DNA of 64,000 nucleotides from Cercophora sp. LCS_1 (GCA_036250225.1 JAPZLL010000012.1:620001-684000); one strand, 5' to 3'. Shown: positions 22,069 to 33,544, counted from the first letter of the stretch. Numbers and translations are program-made. Notes: a model not told the origin generated them from the sequence alone.

Positions 22069-23805
22069 ATGCCGAATAAACGACCCCGAGTTGTCCAACC
22101 CGTGGACATCGAAATTCCCTTGGCTTCGTTCAAAAAATACGTCCCCGGCTCCGGTCCGCCCTCGGCCCCGCTCACGCTCCTTCCTCCGCACGACTCGACC
22201 GGTTATATCATTGACCAGTTCATCCTCCCCCCACCGAGAGAGACGACAGCGAACACCCGCCGCTTGCTTCACTACTACATCGGGTTTACCGATCTTCCTA
22301 CGGTCAAACTGACTATCCCTGGTCACAAGATATTAGACTACGTCTCGCCCCGGGAGTTGGAGGACTGGGAATACAAGGACTTTGAACGCAGACAGGAGGA
22401 GAAAGCGCGGCGGGCGGCAGAAGCACCCCCGAAGAAACGCCCTGGCAGGCCGCCCAAGAAACGCCCCGAAGATGCAAATGATGACCAGGCCGCCAATGCT
22501 GCCGAGGATGCTCTCCTGCTGGCTAAGCGGGTAGCAGGGCCGTCATTGTCGACGCCACAAAAGCCGAAGTTGCGACACTTAACGGTGGATGAGGAGGGCG
22601 GCGAAACGAGCAACCTGGACTCGGATGATGCGATCCGTCGACAGCTACACGGAGATAGTGACGGAAGTGAGCTAGTGGAAGCCGAATCTCAGGATGACGT
22701 AGGCCTCGAAGATGAGCCTGCGGAGCCTATCTTTGGAGCAACGGCGAGTCAACGGATTGTTGCGGAATCTTCGTCTCGATCTAGCAGTGTGACGCTGGTT
22801 CCATCGGAGATTCCCACAGCACCACCACCAGCACATATTGCATCGCCTCTCGGGTTGGGCGGCAGCCAACCACCCAGAAGTGCCACCACTATTCCCACCC
22901 TTCGATCACAGCTATGCGCTCCAACTCCAGGCATGCTTCACCCTGCATGGCTCCAGTCGGTGGGTAGCCCCCAGCGAGCCCAAAGTACGCCTGGATCTCG
23001 GCCAAAGAACGGGAGCTCTTGGAAGAACGGGGTAAGGAAGGAAACGGCGATAAAACCTCCACTTCCGCCAAACTTCCAGGCGATGATGAAGCAGTCCACC
23101 CCATTATCATCATCGGGCTTCACACCTCTGGGATCTTCAGGTCCACGACCTCACCCAAGCATTCCACGGCACTTATCAACACCAACGGCAGCGACTAGCT
23201 CATCTCCTGCTTTCAAACCATTTGGCAGCCAGAAAAAGCAGTCAACGGGAACAAAGTTGCCCAAAGAGAAGACGTCTAAAGAGAAGCAATCAAAGAAAGG
23301 AAAAGAAAAGGCAAAGCCTCAGGTCGAGGTAGACGACTTAGACGAGGAGATTGCGGAAGATGAATGGAAGGTTAAGGAACTTCTTGACGACCGCCATATC
23401 TACGACAAGGGCCGCAAAGTTCACATGTACCTGGTGAACTGGGAAGGTGACTGGCCGCCGGAGCAAAACCCGACATGGGAACCGGCGGAGAACATACAGG
23501 ATGACAATTTGATTATCGAATACCGGCGGAGAAAAAAGGCCGGTTTGCTCAAGCCGGACAAGCATCAGAAGACACTCAACGCTTTCTTCTCGAAGCCGCA
23601 ATACTCGAATGTGGCCGAGGCCTTTGAGGCTGACTTGGAGGACCAGGGGAGGCCGCATACGGGTATAGAGAGTGATTCGGACGAGCCAGATGAGTTACTC
23701 GTCACCGAGACTTCGACCAAACCAGGGGCTAACGGAAACCACTTGGCACCGACGTTTTCGTCGTTTGACGCCAAGTTGGCCCAGTATCAACGGCATTTTA
23801 GGTGA
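22069..23805 (+). CDS. Chromodomain protein with an AT-hook
   Basis: Single exon of 578 residues, predicted nuclear. The N-terminal ~115 residues form a conserved-looking unit (DIEIPLASFKKYVPGSG, GYIIDQFILPPP, LLHYYIGFTDLPTVKL). An AT-hook-like PPKKRPGRPPKKRP lies at about 121-134, followed by ~290 disordered residues. A chromodomain sits at about 431-488: EWKVKELLDDRHI, YLVNWEGDWPPEQN, PTWEPAENI, with aromatic cage positions occupied (Trp of EWKV, Trp of NWEGDW and the next Trp), so methyl-lysine binding is plausible. No chromoshadow domain, SET or helicase domain is present. Fungal proteins of this layout include heterochromatin-complex subunits, but orthology cannot be settled here. Confidence 0.88.
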   Translation: MPNKRPRVVQPVDIEIPLASFKKYVPGSGPPSAPLTLLPPHDSTGYIIDQFILPPPRETTANTRRLLHYYIGFTDLPTVKLTIPGHKILDYVSPRELEDWEYKDFERRQEEKARRAAEAPPKKRPGRPPKKRPEDANDDQAANAAEDALLLAKRVAGPSLSTPQKPKLRHLTVDEEGGETSNLDSDDAIRRQLHGDSDGSELVEAESQDDVGLEDEPAEPIFGATASQRIVAESSSRSSSVTLVPSEIPTAPPPAHIASPLGLGGSQPPRSATTIPTLRSQLCAPTPGMLHPAWLQSVGSPQRAQSTPGSRPKNGSSWKNGVRKETAIKPPLPPNFQAMMKQSTPLSSSGFTPLGSSGPRPHPSIPRHLSTPTAATSSSPAFKPFGSQKKQSTGTKLPKEKTSKEKQSKKGKEKAKPQVEVDDLDEEIAEDEWKVKELLDDRHIYDKGRKVHMYLVNWEGDWPPEQNPTWEPAENIQDDNLIIEYRRRKKAGLLKPDKHQKTLNAFFSKPQYSNVAEAFEADLEDQGRPHTGIESDSDEPDELLVTETSTKPGANGNHLAPTFSSFDAKLAQYQRHFR

Positions 23806-25877
23806 TGCTCTTGAAGGCTTGGTTGATGACAATCTGCTTTGGGCTGTCGAAAGACCCAATGAATTTTCAAGCTTCACGAGCCTCGAATTTGTATGAATCA
23901 ACGAAGCTATGGTATTTAGCTTGGATTGTCTCCCTCCGCCGACGAGGATCTCAATGGGAATAAGCCGTCAGACGATCCTCTGCTTCACCGATATCCGACG
24001 GTAACAATTCGGCGGTACCTTGCTATTGAGAGCACAGTGAAGTGTGACCTTCAGCACCTGGTACCTAAAGCTGAAGAAGGCAAGCAGTAGAGACGCCACC
24101 CTACGAGAGCGAGCGTCAAAATCGTGCGTCCAGTTTTGACAGCACAAAATCAAACCAAAAAAAAAAAAAAACGGGTACCATATCCGGTACCTCGATGTTT
24201 CACACATCGAATGACCCCCAACTCCTTGTTCCTAAACTTTCCGTGTGCTGCTCCATTGACCCCCATCTTTTGTGACACTCTTTTGCCCTGCCTGCCGCCC
24301 CAGCCTGCGAGCCTGTTGTTTTTGTTTGATCAACCCACGCCCCCGTCTCTCGCTTGGCTTGGTTTGGGACTAGAGTGTAATCAAGGACCCCCACTGACAC
24401 ACCCAATCGACCGATCCAAAGTCGCACAAACATATGGTCACGCGGACTGTCACCGAGATTTTTTTTTTTTGGGAAACCACCCTGGTCTGACAGGGGGCCA
24501 GGGGATGTATGTGGCCTGCTGACATGTTTCTCGGTCCATGGGGGTTATGTAGCCAAGGGGTGATGTGTTGGCACCCTAGACCAAAAGTTTTGGAAAAGAA
24601 ACACGAACAAGGCAACAAAACTTGAGCCGGGAAGTACAGGTGCCTAGTTTGTAGCGGTGAAACAAAGTACCATTTTAGAGAGTCGGTTGCCTTGTCTTGC
24701 CCGTTTGTAAACCAATGACAGTGGGAAAACGTCAGGAAGCGGTGAGATTGGGCTGTAGCCTTCGGGATGACCGGTCTTTGAATCAAACAGATCCTGAGAC
24801 GCGCATATATGCAGGGCAACCAGAGACAGCGACAGAGCGTGATAATCATGAATGCGTGACGCCTTGTCTACGCCACGATACGCAGATGTCTTCTGGGCCC
24901 CTTCCGGTACCGGATCCGTTGATATGCCGAACGGGAAAAAAAAAAAATAAGGGTAGTGCGGGATGTCAATGAGCTAGGTATACGGGGACGTGGGGGTCTC
25001 CGTGTCGGGATGTTTGAAGTTTGTGGTTTGTCATTGAGGTAACCCTTTCACCCGCTGCTTTGACTAATGGTCTGGGAATGGAGATGTTCTAGGAGTGGGT
25101 GAGCTTCGGTAGATGATTGAAGCTGCGCATGGCCTCGTTGGTGGTTCTTTCTCCGTTTGTTATCCTCCCGGCCTACTCGTTTGCATGATGAGCATAATGA
25201 GCTTTGGCCTTATCTTTGCTGATAGGATGTTGACAATTAAGTTTCTTATCGACCGTTTAGGATGCACGATCAGCTGTTTTAATTACCTTGTCATTATCTT
25301 TTTTTTTTTTTTTTTTTTTGGCATTTCAATCACCCTGACCAATTGCGCAGCTAAAGCGGTGAAGACAAAGTTCTGACGGTATTCAAGCCCGTAAAGACCG
25401 GGGACCTTCCAGGATCATAAAATGGTGTCTGTGGATTCCACATGGCTCAATGCCGTCATGAACGACAGGGGAGCCCGCCAAGATGCCCATCGTCATCGAT
25501 TTCAGGCAATGATTTGCCCGCCCAGCAACCACGCGAGGCTAGGCCACTGACGATCAGAACTGAGATCCATCGCACGATCCAGAACAAGGTTAGCGGCGTG
25601 CTAGCAATCCAAAATACGATAGATCCGGGAAATTGGGCATCCCAATGTGTGCGGCCCGGACCGTGAAATCAAGGTTTCGACGCGACGACGCACCCCGGAT
25701 TTCCCGTCCTAGAATGCACCAAATACGCCGGCATGTGGGAACGGAGATGGTCTCTCTCCCCTGGCGCATGCAGGTCCCAAAATCGGGGAGACTGTAACGC
25801 CCCGATGGACTTGAAAAAGCCATCGTCCGAATATCATGGAGGTCTGGTGTCGAGCTGCACTCTGCCTCTAAGATAAG
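23806..25877. other. Intergenic region with homopolymer runs
   Basis: About 2.1 kb without a recognisable gene. It contains an A15 run (24157-24171), a T-run (about 24461-24470), an A-run (about 24939-24948) and a T21 run (25299-25319). Confidence 0.5.
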
Positions 25878-27675
25878 ATGTGGGCCCCTCACTTGCTCCT
25901 GCCCTTGGTGGCACTTGCCGTTGCTTCGCCCACTTTCACCCGGGAACATCAAATCCGGGAGGAGAACCAAGAGCAGCAGGCACAGGAACTTGGGGACCTT
26001 GGTGGAGTCATTGGTCTCGATGCCGTCTTGGACTATGTCATTGTCGGTGGTGGCACTGCTTGTCTTGTGCTTGCCAACCGATTGAGCGCCAACTCGAGTA
26101 TTACTGTTGCTGTTGTCGAAGCCGGTTTCTTTTACCAGGTTACGAATCCCGTCCTCGGCCGGACACCAGCTGGCGATGTCATCTTCGCTGGTTCTGATCC
26201 CTCGGATACGAACCCCTTGGTGGACTGGAACTTTGTGACGGCACCCCAGGCTGGCGCCAACAACAGGAAGATCCACTATGCTCGTGGAAAGTGCCTCGGT
26301 GGCAGGTGAGAGTTGCCCCGTCGCCGGCAGATTGTAGTTGCTAACTCGAGACAGTTTGGCCCGCAACTTCATGATTTACCAGAGAGGGACAGCCCAGTCC
26401 TGCGAGCAATGGGCAGGACGCGTTGGCGATACCAGCTCCTCATGGGAGAACCTCCAGCCCTTCTTCAGGAAGAGCGTGCAGTTTACTCAGCCGTCCAACA
26501 CTCGGTTTCCCAATGCCAGCGCAGACTTCAGCGCCGCTGCCTTTTCTCAGGGAGGCGATGCATCGAAGGAGCCTCAAGGTCTACACCGGCACATTGGCCA
26601 AGAGGATCATCTTCAACGCCAACAAGCGTGCCACTGGCGTCATTGTTGAGAGCACACCCAATCTGATCCCCATCCGGTACAACATCCGCGCGCGGAAGGA
26701 AGTCATTCTTTCTGCTGGTGCGTTCCAGAGCCCACAGTGGTTGATGGTGTCTGGGGTTGGTCCGCGCGCGCAACTTCAAAAGTTCAACATCCCGATCGTG
26801 GCTGAGCGTCCCGGTGTTGGACAGACGATGGAGGATCACATTTTCTTTGGTGAGCATAATACTTCCCGTGGCTAGCATGCCGACTAACAACTCCGACAGG
26901 TCCAACCTTGCGCGTCAAGGTCGAGACCCTGACCCGCATTGCCAACGACCTGGCCTACACAGGAGCCCAGCTCCTTGGTCCCTATACCCTCAAGAAGCAG
27001 GGACCCCTCACAAACCCTGTATGCGATTTCCTGGGACGGGAGAAGATTCCCCGCGAGCTTCTCCCCCAAAGCGCCGTCAACGTCCTCGACAGCAGATTCC
27101 CTCCCGACTGGCCCGAGTTGGAATACCTCACAGCCCCAGGTTCCGTTGGCGACTTCTCCAACCTCCTCACCGCCCAGTCAAAGGACGGCTTCCAATACGC
27201 CACCATCCTCGGCGGTCTCGTCGCACCATTGTCCCGTGGAACCGTCACTCTCAAGTCAGCCGATACCAAGGATCTGCCCATTATTGATCCAACCTGGATC
27301 ACTGATCCGACGGACTAAGCCGTTGCCATCGCAACCTACAAGCGTCTCCGTGCTGCGTTCGCATCAGAGGCCATGAGTCCCGTTTTGGCGGACGACAACG
27401 AGTATTTCCCCGGACCGGCTGTGCAGACCGATGCGCAGATCCTGCAGACGATTAGGGATACCGTCATGACCATCTGGCATGCCTCGTGCACTTGTCGAAT
27501 GAGTAAGAGGGGTGATCCGATGGCTGTGGTGGACAAGCATGCCAAGGTGATTGGGGTCGACGGGTTGAGGGTGGTGGATGCGAGCAGCTTCGCGCTGCTG
27601 CCGCCGGGACATCAGCAGAGCACGGTGTACATGCTCGCAGAGAAGATTTCGGAGGATATTTTGCATGGGCGCTGA
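25878..27675 (+). pseudogene. Broken GMC oxidoreductase (secreted FAD-dependent alcohol/sugar dehydrogenase family)
   Basis: Remnant of a secreted GMC enzyme. A signal peptide (MWAPHLLLPLVALAVASP) and the FAD-binding start DYVIVGGGTACLVLANRL are followed by RGKCLGG, ARNFMIYQRGT, IRARKEVILSAGAFQSPQ and the C-terminal catalytic region with IWHASCTCRM and PPGHQQST, which hold the two active-site histidines. Exons 25878-26305, 26355-26849 and 26900-27675 have normal splice sites. Three lesions are seen. A frame change around 26541-26553 falls where about 55-60 residues present in homologues are missing. A TAA at 27316-27318 stands where the family has Gln in ...DPTDQAVAIATYKR. The last Gly of the FAD loop is Cys. 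The stop fits a CAA-to-TAA change, the RIP signature. An intact product is not encoded. Confidence 0.85.
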
Positions 27676-27782
27676 CTTTGACACTTTTCTTACATACATG
27701 TTTTTGTAAACCTTGTAATAACAAACGAAAAGAGATGATACTGAAATAGGAGAAAAAGAAAAATACGGGAAAAAGGTAGGGT

Positions 27783-27866
27783 GTGTGTGGGAGTCGAACT
27801 CCCAACCTATCTACAGCGAAGAGTTATTTGCGCAATGCTTAATAACTGATGAGTTACACTAAACAC
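27783..27866 (-). tRNA. tRNA-like Pol III element, identity unassigned
   Basis: On the minus strand, a B-box-like T-arm (GGGAGTTCGACTCCC, perfectly self-complementary) is preceded at a suitable distance by an A-box-like start (TAGTGTAACTCATCAG) that can pair as TAACT/AGTTA. A T5 run (27770-27774 read on the minus strand) lies just downstream, as a Pol III terminator would. A canonical cloverleaf is not obtained: the T-arm is about two bases short, the D-loop lacks GG, and the acceptor pairs imperfectly. It may be a degenerate tRNA, an intron-containing tRNA folded wrongly by eye, or a tRNA-derived element. Confidence 0.35.
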
Positions 27867-30231
27867 AACGTCTGGCTACTTCGCTGATGACTTGTGTCCA
27901 TGCACGTCCCTATATGGGTTGGTTGGCATGTGATCGTGTGGGGCATTGGGCGTCTGGGCCGTTTGCTATATCCACTTGGTGATGATTGACCAGGGTCTTG
28001 GGTACGTACCTTGGGTATGCAACTGTGGGAGTTCTAAAGTTTTTGGGCTCGAAATCAAAGCGGCGTTTGAGTGTTTGTTTGTGGTTTTGTGACCAGGTCA
28101 GCTGTGTTGTGGTCAAGTGTAAGGGGCAACAGTTGAGGTGTTTGGCGCTTGGATGAGCAGCGAAGTTGCTGTTTGGTGAACTGCCCGGTGACTTTCAAGG
28201 CTGAAGGATAGAAGTGACGTTACGGAAGGAAGTACTGATGCATGGAAAAAAAAAAAAGGGATTGAAATACGGTTCGGGGAACTGGATGGGTTGTTACAGC
28301 TCGTTTTGCCTGTTGATGAGAGCCGACGGGTTGGTCCGTCCGGGGTAAGAGCTCCAGTGTCCGGGTCAAAGAAGCGAGACGGGTCTCTTCTTGGGGTTTC
28401 GCCAGATCAAATCAGCATAACCTGTGACTTGTCTTGTGACCGAAGATGTAAGTTGTAGTCTCAACCCAAACGGACGAAAAGAATGGTGCCTGTCGTCCAA
28501 CCACGTGAAAACCACGTGATGCTCAATCGCATCGCAGATTCCAGAACTGAGTGAAAGCGCGTCATCCGTGCCAGATCGAAACCGCCAAGCTGAGGTTCGG
28601 TCCAAGACTTGGCTGAAAGCGGAATGTGTGGTCGCAATTGGAGATAAGGCTGGCTTCGCGGGTGATTGAGCGGGACCCATGACCTGCCAGGGGCTCCGCC
28701 GCTCCTGTTGTCCAGACCAATCGCGGGTCAGGGAAGCAACAAGAGCGCAGGAAACCCCCACGCTGACAATGGCAGAATCGTCTCACGTGAAGAGCTTGGT
28801 CTGCAGGCTATTGTTTGGATAGGACGGAGTTGGTTGTTCGCGTCCGTTTCATCAGCTTTGTTCAGCCGTGTCGAGCCGCGCTGTGATGGGGATTCCGATT
28901 GAGCGCAAAGGCGACCACTGGACGGCGATATTGGAGGGCCAATGATGCGACAAGGAACGGTGGCCTGGTTTTTGCCCGGTGGCAGTTGGTTCAGCTGGAG
29001 ATTCCCAACTCCCAACTCCCAAAAAGAACCATTGTCAATAAGGAAAACGTAACCGAGACGTGGCATCGCGGAAAAGACCCGGCGGAGATGCACCGGTTGC
29101 CGACTTGCTCCCTCAGAGAGCGGGTTGATAGTCTGCATTCATGTTGAGAAATGGCAAGGTCCGGCCACACACAGACCGCTATCCGGGCGGTTGGGACTTG
29201 GGGAATCCTGGAAACAGTGCTGTCTGGGAATAGGCCGGGGCTGTTTTGTGGTACGCTACAGGAATTGGCCATTCAGGAGAGGAGCGGCTACACCGGTGAG
29301 TGATGGCGTGGAATTTGCCCCTGAGCGATGGCTGTCACCTGTGCGAATCGCTGGGCCAAACCGAGTGGGGGTGGGGGTCACAGCCGTCGTGTGGGAAAAC
29401 TTTCCCGAAAGGACGCTACAGTGTGTGCCCCACCAAAGGGCGGAAGGCTCACCTTGGGGAGTTCGGTCTGCACCGCGACTGCCATTTTTTGTGTTCCGCG
29501 ATCAATGTAATTTGCGTTCCGCTTAGCTCATGCTAACGCCTAGTGACACGCTGTTGACACATAGGAATTTTGGCCTGACCGCAGGAGCGCCCGCCTCTTC
29601 CGTGCTCCGACTCCAGGCCTTTGTCTCTCGCGACCACGGTTTTCCGAACAGAGAGACGATCCGTGTCCATCGTCATCACCCTTCGGCGAGCCAGCCTCCC
29701 TCGCGCAGGCTCGACGTCGGGCTCACCGCTGCTTGCCCGGCAGCAATTGGCCTCCGAAAGCAGTTAAACGGTCGCGCTGCAGGGGTTGACAGGACCCGAC
29801 AAGTTCGTGTGATCACCCCAACTGGCCTGTAAAATGCCACGACGCCCCTGGTGTTGCGGCGTGGCGTCGATGACGCTTGACCCCGCCGGTTCTGGCTCAT
29901 TCAGCAACCTCACTTCTGTTGCCAGCCAGCGTCTCCCGGTGACTGCACATTGGCACCGTCCCACGGCCACAACACGCACAACAAGGCACCTCGGGCGTGG
30001 TGACGGCGAATTGCGGAACCCAGGGGGTCGCTCCGCCATTGCAACCCCCACGCTCTGGGACTCGGCTGGGTACCTTAGTCAAAGTCAAACAATGGTCCAC
30101 CGTGGGTTCCCGACGCTGCGTGGAGCCTCACTCGGCACGATTGGTCTGGGGAAGCGACTGATCAGACCGCAGCGCCAGCGCCTTCCCGATGCCATGCCTC
30201 CGCTAGTTTCCACCCCATGGGCAATGGCCTC

Positions 30232-30258
30232 GTCACGCCCGTCACGCCCGTCACGCCC
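30232..30258. repeat. Three-copy 9-bp tandem repeat upstream of the aldolase gene
   Basis: GTCACGCCC is repeated three times without mismatch at 30232-30240, 30241-30249 and 30250-30258, about 200 bases before the aldolase start, in the likely promoter. Confidence 0.85.
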
Positions 30259-30459
30259 CTGGGGTCATCCATCAACCCTGTCGACGCTGCCGTCTACTTA
30301 AGCTCCCGCCTCCCCGCGCCGTCTTGGGCCGTCACCCGTTGTACTCATTAGACACACTGTCACCCTCCATCATCCACCGGCTTTGTTTGCCTCCAAGCTC
30401 ATCTTGCTATCCACATCACCGTTTCTCCCACACTGCCATTATCCAGCACTTCAGTCACA

Positions 30460-31521
30460 ATGGACGTCCCCCGTGATCTCAACATGGCCACGACGCCCAC
30501 AACACCAAGCTATGATTCCCCCATCCACCAGCAGAGCTTGACCGGGAGGTTACCCAACGGCGTATACGTCCCCATGCTCGCCTTCTTCACGCCAGAGGAC
30601 ACCATTGACGTGCCGGCAACCCAACGACACACAGCCCGTCTCCTTGACGCTGGCGTCACTGGCCTTGTCATCCACGGGTCCAACGGAGAGAACGTCCACA
30701 TGTCGCGCCGCGAACGACGTGAGGTCATCGAGGCCGTGGCTGATGCTGTTAGGCACGAGACGGACAGCCACGCCCCGGTGCCCATCATCGCCGGCTGCGG
30801 CGCACAGTCGGTCCGGGAAACGGTCGAGCTGTGCCAGGAGTCTCGGGATGCCGGTGCCACACACGCTCTGATCCTCCCGCCCGGGTACTACGCCAGCATC
30901 CTCAACAAGGACGCCATTGTCAGCTTCTTCCACCAGGTGGCCTCGGAGTCGCCCATCCCCATTCTCATCTACAACTTCCCTGGCGCCGCCAACGGCGTCG
31001 ATCTCGACTCGGACACGCTCCTCCGCATTGCCTCGCACCCGCGTGTTGTCGGCGTCAAGCTCACGTGCGGGAACACGGGCAAGCTCGCACGCATGGTGGA
31101 CGGAGCGCCCAAGGTGCGCCGTGGGTGTGACGACTTCTTCGTTGCGGGCGGCAGCGCCGACTTTATCCTCCAGGGGCTCGTGGTGGGTGCCCACGGCACC
31201 ATCAGTGGATTCGCAAACCTCGCACCGAGGGCGTGTGTGCGCATCGGCGAGTTGTTCGATCAGGGCAAGATCCTCGAGGCGCGCTCCCTGCAGCACGAGG
31301 TGGCAAGGGCGGACTGGCTGGCGATCCGCTACGGCTTTGTCGGTGTCAAGGCAGCCATGCCTTACTTCCACGGGGACGGCGAGGCTTCGTGTGCGGTGCC
31401 GCGGCTGCCGTTTACCAAGCTGGACCCGGTAGGACAAGCGGTGGGGGAGATACAAGACGGCATGGCAGGGACACTGGCCATCGAGAGGCAACTAGCTGAG
31501 GAGGCGACGCAGAGTAACTGA
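30460..31521 (+). CDS. Dihydrodipicolinate synthase / N-acetylneuraminate lyase family aldolase
   Basis: Class I (Schiff-base) aldolase of 353 residues in one exon. Family hallmarks are the pyruvate-binding loop GSNGEN (73-78), catalytic Tyr171 in ILIYNFPGAANG and the Schiff-base Lys200 in VVGVKLTCGN, followed by the FFVAGGSADFIL strand and a G-rich GAHGTISGFANL segment. Fungi make lysine by the alpha-aminoadipate route, so true DHDPS activity is unlikely. Fungal members are more often 4-hydroxy-2-oxoglutarate aldolases or 2-keto-3-deoxy-sugar-acid aldolases of the galacturonate pathway type. The substrate cannot be read from sequence. No targeting signal is evident, so the enzyme is probably cytosolic. 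Start: first ATG (CACAATGG context) after a C/T-rich leader. Confidence 0.88.
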   Translation: MDVPRDLNMATTPTTPSYDSPIHQQSLTGRLPNGVYVPMLAFFTPEDTIDVPATQRHTARLLDAGVTGLVIHGSNGENVHMSRRERREVIEAVADAVRHETDSHAPVPIIAGCGAQSVRETVELCQESRDAGATHALILPPGYYASILNKDAIVSFFHQVASESPIPILIYNFPGAANGVDLDSDTLLRIASHPRVVGVKLTCGNTGKLARMVDGAPKVRRGCDDFFVAGGSADFILQGLVVGAHGTISGFANLAPRACVRIGELFDQGKILEARSLQHEVARADWLAIRYGFVGVKAAMPYFHGDGEASCAVPRLPFTKLDPVGQAVGEIQDGMAGTLAIERQLAEEATQSN

Positions 31522-32488
31522 GAGAAGCAAAGAAAAAAGGGGGAGGGGGGGGAGTGGGGGTGGGGGTTGGCATTGGGAAAAAGGACGGACGGTTTGAGGC
31601 TGGGTTTCATGAGTCCCATGATATGACCTTTTTTTCATGTCTATGATGTTGTAATCGGCCGGGCAAAAGCAGTCTTAGACAGAATCGCTGACCGCGCAAG
31701 CGCCTGCATATTTCATGAATTGACTTTGAGCGTTGTCCTCCATCATGGATCCGAATTTTGAACCGTCTCCGCGTTTCCCGCCACCATGTCACGGGCAAGG
31801 TCATGAGGCATCCTCTTGGGATCACACAAACCCCGTCCTTTTGACCCCAAGTCCGACTCTGCCGCGCAAAGTGCACAAAGTTGGACAAAGTTGGACTGAT
31901 GACACGTCCTCCAACCTGTGTGCGTGTCCCTTCCCCCACAGAACAGCCTCATCAGACCACTTCCAGGGATCACTCCCTCAGAACCACACCCACGGGGACA
32001 CAAAAAAGCAAGGAGACCACAGAAAGACAAAGAGACCACGAAAGACAGGGTATTTGTGCCCGATTGCATGATTCGTCGTGTACTTTTAATGAAGGCATGC
32101 ATGTCTCAGCCAACATAATCCAAATAGAAGGAAAAAAAAAAAAAAAAAAAGAGAAAGAAATGTTGAAGAAACGTATCCTCCGATCGCCGCCCACCCACTC
32201 ACCGATGGACGTATGCACACCGGGTCACACGACTTGGTTTCCGCCCAAAGGTGCATTGCATTCATCCATGTCAAAAAATAAAACCCCCCCCCATTCCGTC
32301 GGGCCAAAATGCTTGGCAAGGTGCTTGACAAGGTGGGGGGACTGTATGACGAGCTCGGTAACATCCGGGTTATCCCGTGGGTTTGTTGGGGGGGGGGGAT
32401 GTGGGAACACGACAGGTTCGGGGACAGTCCTTGAAATAAAGGTTGTGGAACTGTTTGTGGAAGCATGGTGTGGGGTGAATGAGGGGGT
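31522..32488. other. Convergent intergenic region with a poly(A) tract
   Basis: About 970 bases between the aldolase and NmrA-like genes. It contains G-rich runs after the aldolase stop (about 31541-31566) and an A19 tract at 32132-32150. No gene is seen. Confidence 0.5.
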
Positions 32489-33544
32489 TTATGCCTTGTC
32501 TTTCCATATTTCGGAGAGAAAGGCCTCGATGGGGGTGAACGTAAAGGACGGGAGGAGGGTGTTCCAGACTGGGGACACGTCCCATGCGCCGGCGGCGAGG
32601 CTGAGAAGGATGCTGATCAGGACGTGGCGGAGCATCGCTTCGAGTTCGGCGGTCTGGGTTGGGGTGTAGGAGGGGTGGCGGGTGGTTAGGGAGAAGGTGG
32701 CGGGAAGGGAGCCGGATTGGAGGGTGGAGATGGGGATACGAGTGATGGTGAAGGGGCCTGGGGTGTTAGCTGTGGTGAGATGGAGGGAGGAGTTGTGAAA
32801 CGCACCTCGGATGCGCTCGGCAAGAGTGAGAAGCTCGGATATGGTGAGTCTGTTGCCGCTAATGCCCCCGTTCTTGGGCCATGAACCGGGGTAGTCAACT
32901 GCCTGGGCGACGAGGTTGGCAATGTCGCGGACCAGAGTGAGGGTGATTACGGCGTCTTCGTGTCCTTGGACAACAATGGCACGGCGGTTATGGAAGTCGA
33001 TAAAGGTGTCGAGAGGAGTCACGTATTTCGCCGTTTTGTGAGGTGATGCGAGGTAGTCGAGGAAGAGGCCGGGCTGAAAGAGGGTGTACTCGAGGACCTT
33101 GGAGTCTTTGTTGACCTCTTCGAGGTAGTCCTGGGTCTGTTGTTTCTTGGCCCAGAAGGATACGTTTTCCTTGCTTGCGCTGCCGTATTCACTTGGGGCA
33201 AAACGGGTGACGCCGGCTGCAATGCATGCGTTGATGAGGTTCTTCTGGCAGTTTATCTCGGGGGGCTCCATCAGCTGGTTAACAAAGGACAGGACCGTGT
33301 GGATACCAGTCAGGGCTTGGACTAAATCACCGTGGTTGTCGTAGTCGACGGGGCGATGGGTGGCTCCTGGCGTCACAGGATCCACTGAGGACTTTTGACC
33401 ATGTCAGAGGGTCCATCAAGTGTGAACCACAGAACTTACGTTTCTGGTGAGGATAGTGATGTCATGTTTCCCTGAAGCAACAAGAACGTCGATGACCTCT
33501 CGTCCGAGTTCTCCAGACCCACCGGCGATCGCAATCTTGACCAT
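32489..33544 (-). CDS. NmrA-like / isoflavone-reductase-type NAD(P)-binding oxidoreductase
   Basis: Atypical short-chain dehydrogenase of 319 residues. Exon 33440-33544 encodes the Rossmann start MVKIAIAGGSGELGREVI (GGSGELG motif). The intron 33392-33439 ends at an AAAAG acceptor required by the frame, and exon 32806-33391 continues with ATHRPVDYDNHGDLVQAL and the family signature GVTRFAPSEYGS. A third exon, 32489-32757, is joined across 32758-32805, a 48-nt segment with GTGCGT donor, CTAAC branch site and CCCAG acceptor. This segment is a multiple of three and free of stops, so it could be mistaken for coding; removing it restores the family reading ERIRGPFTITRI. Relatives act as redox sensors or as enoyl/aryl reductases in secondary metabolism. 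The neighbouring Zn2Cys6 gene lies on the same strand. Confidence 0.85.

Larger units (their letters stand above)
27676..30459. other. Gene-poor intergenic region
   Basis: About 2.8 kb holding only a tRNA-like element near its left end and a 9-bp triplicate repeat near its right end. An A12 run lies at about 28244-28257. No protein family is recognisable on either strand. Confidence 0.5.

Noticed and set aside
30550..31491. 313-codon open frame on the minus strand
   Set aside because: Antisense shadow of the aldolase gene, which has its catalytic Tyr and Lys in the plus frame.
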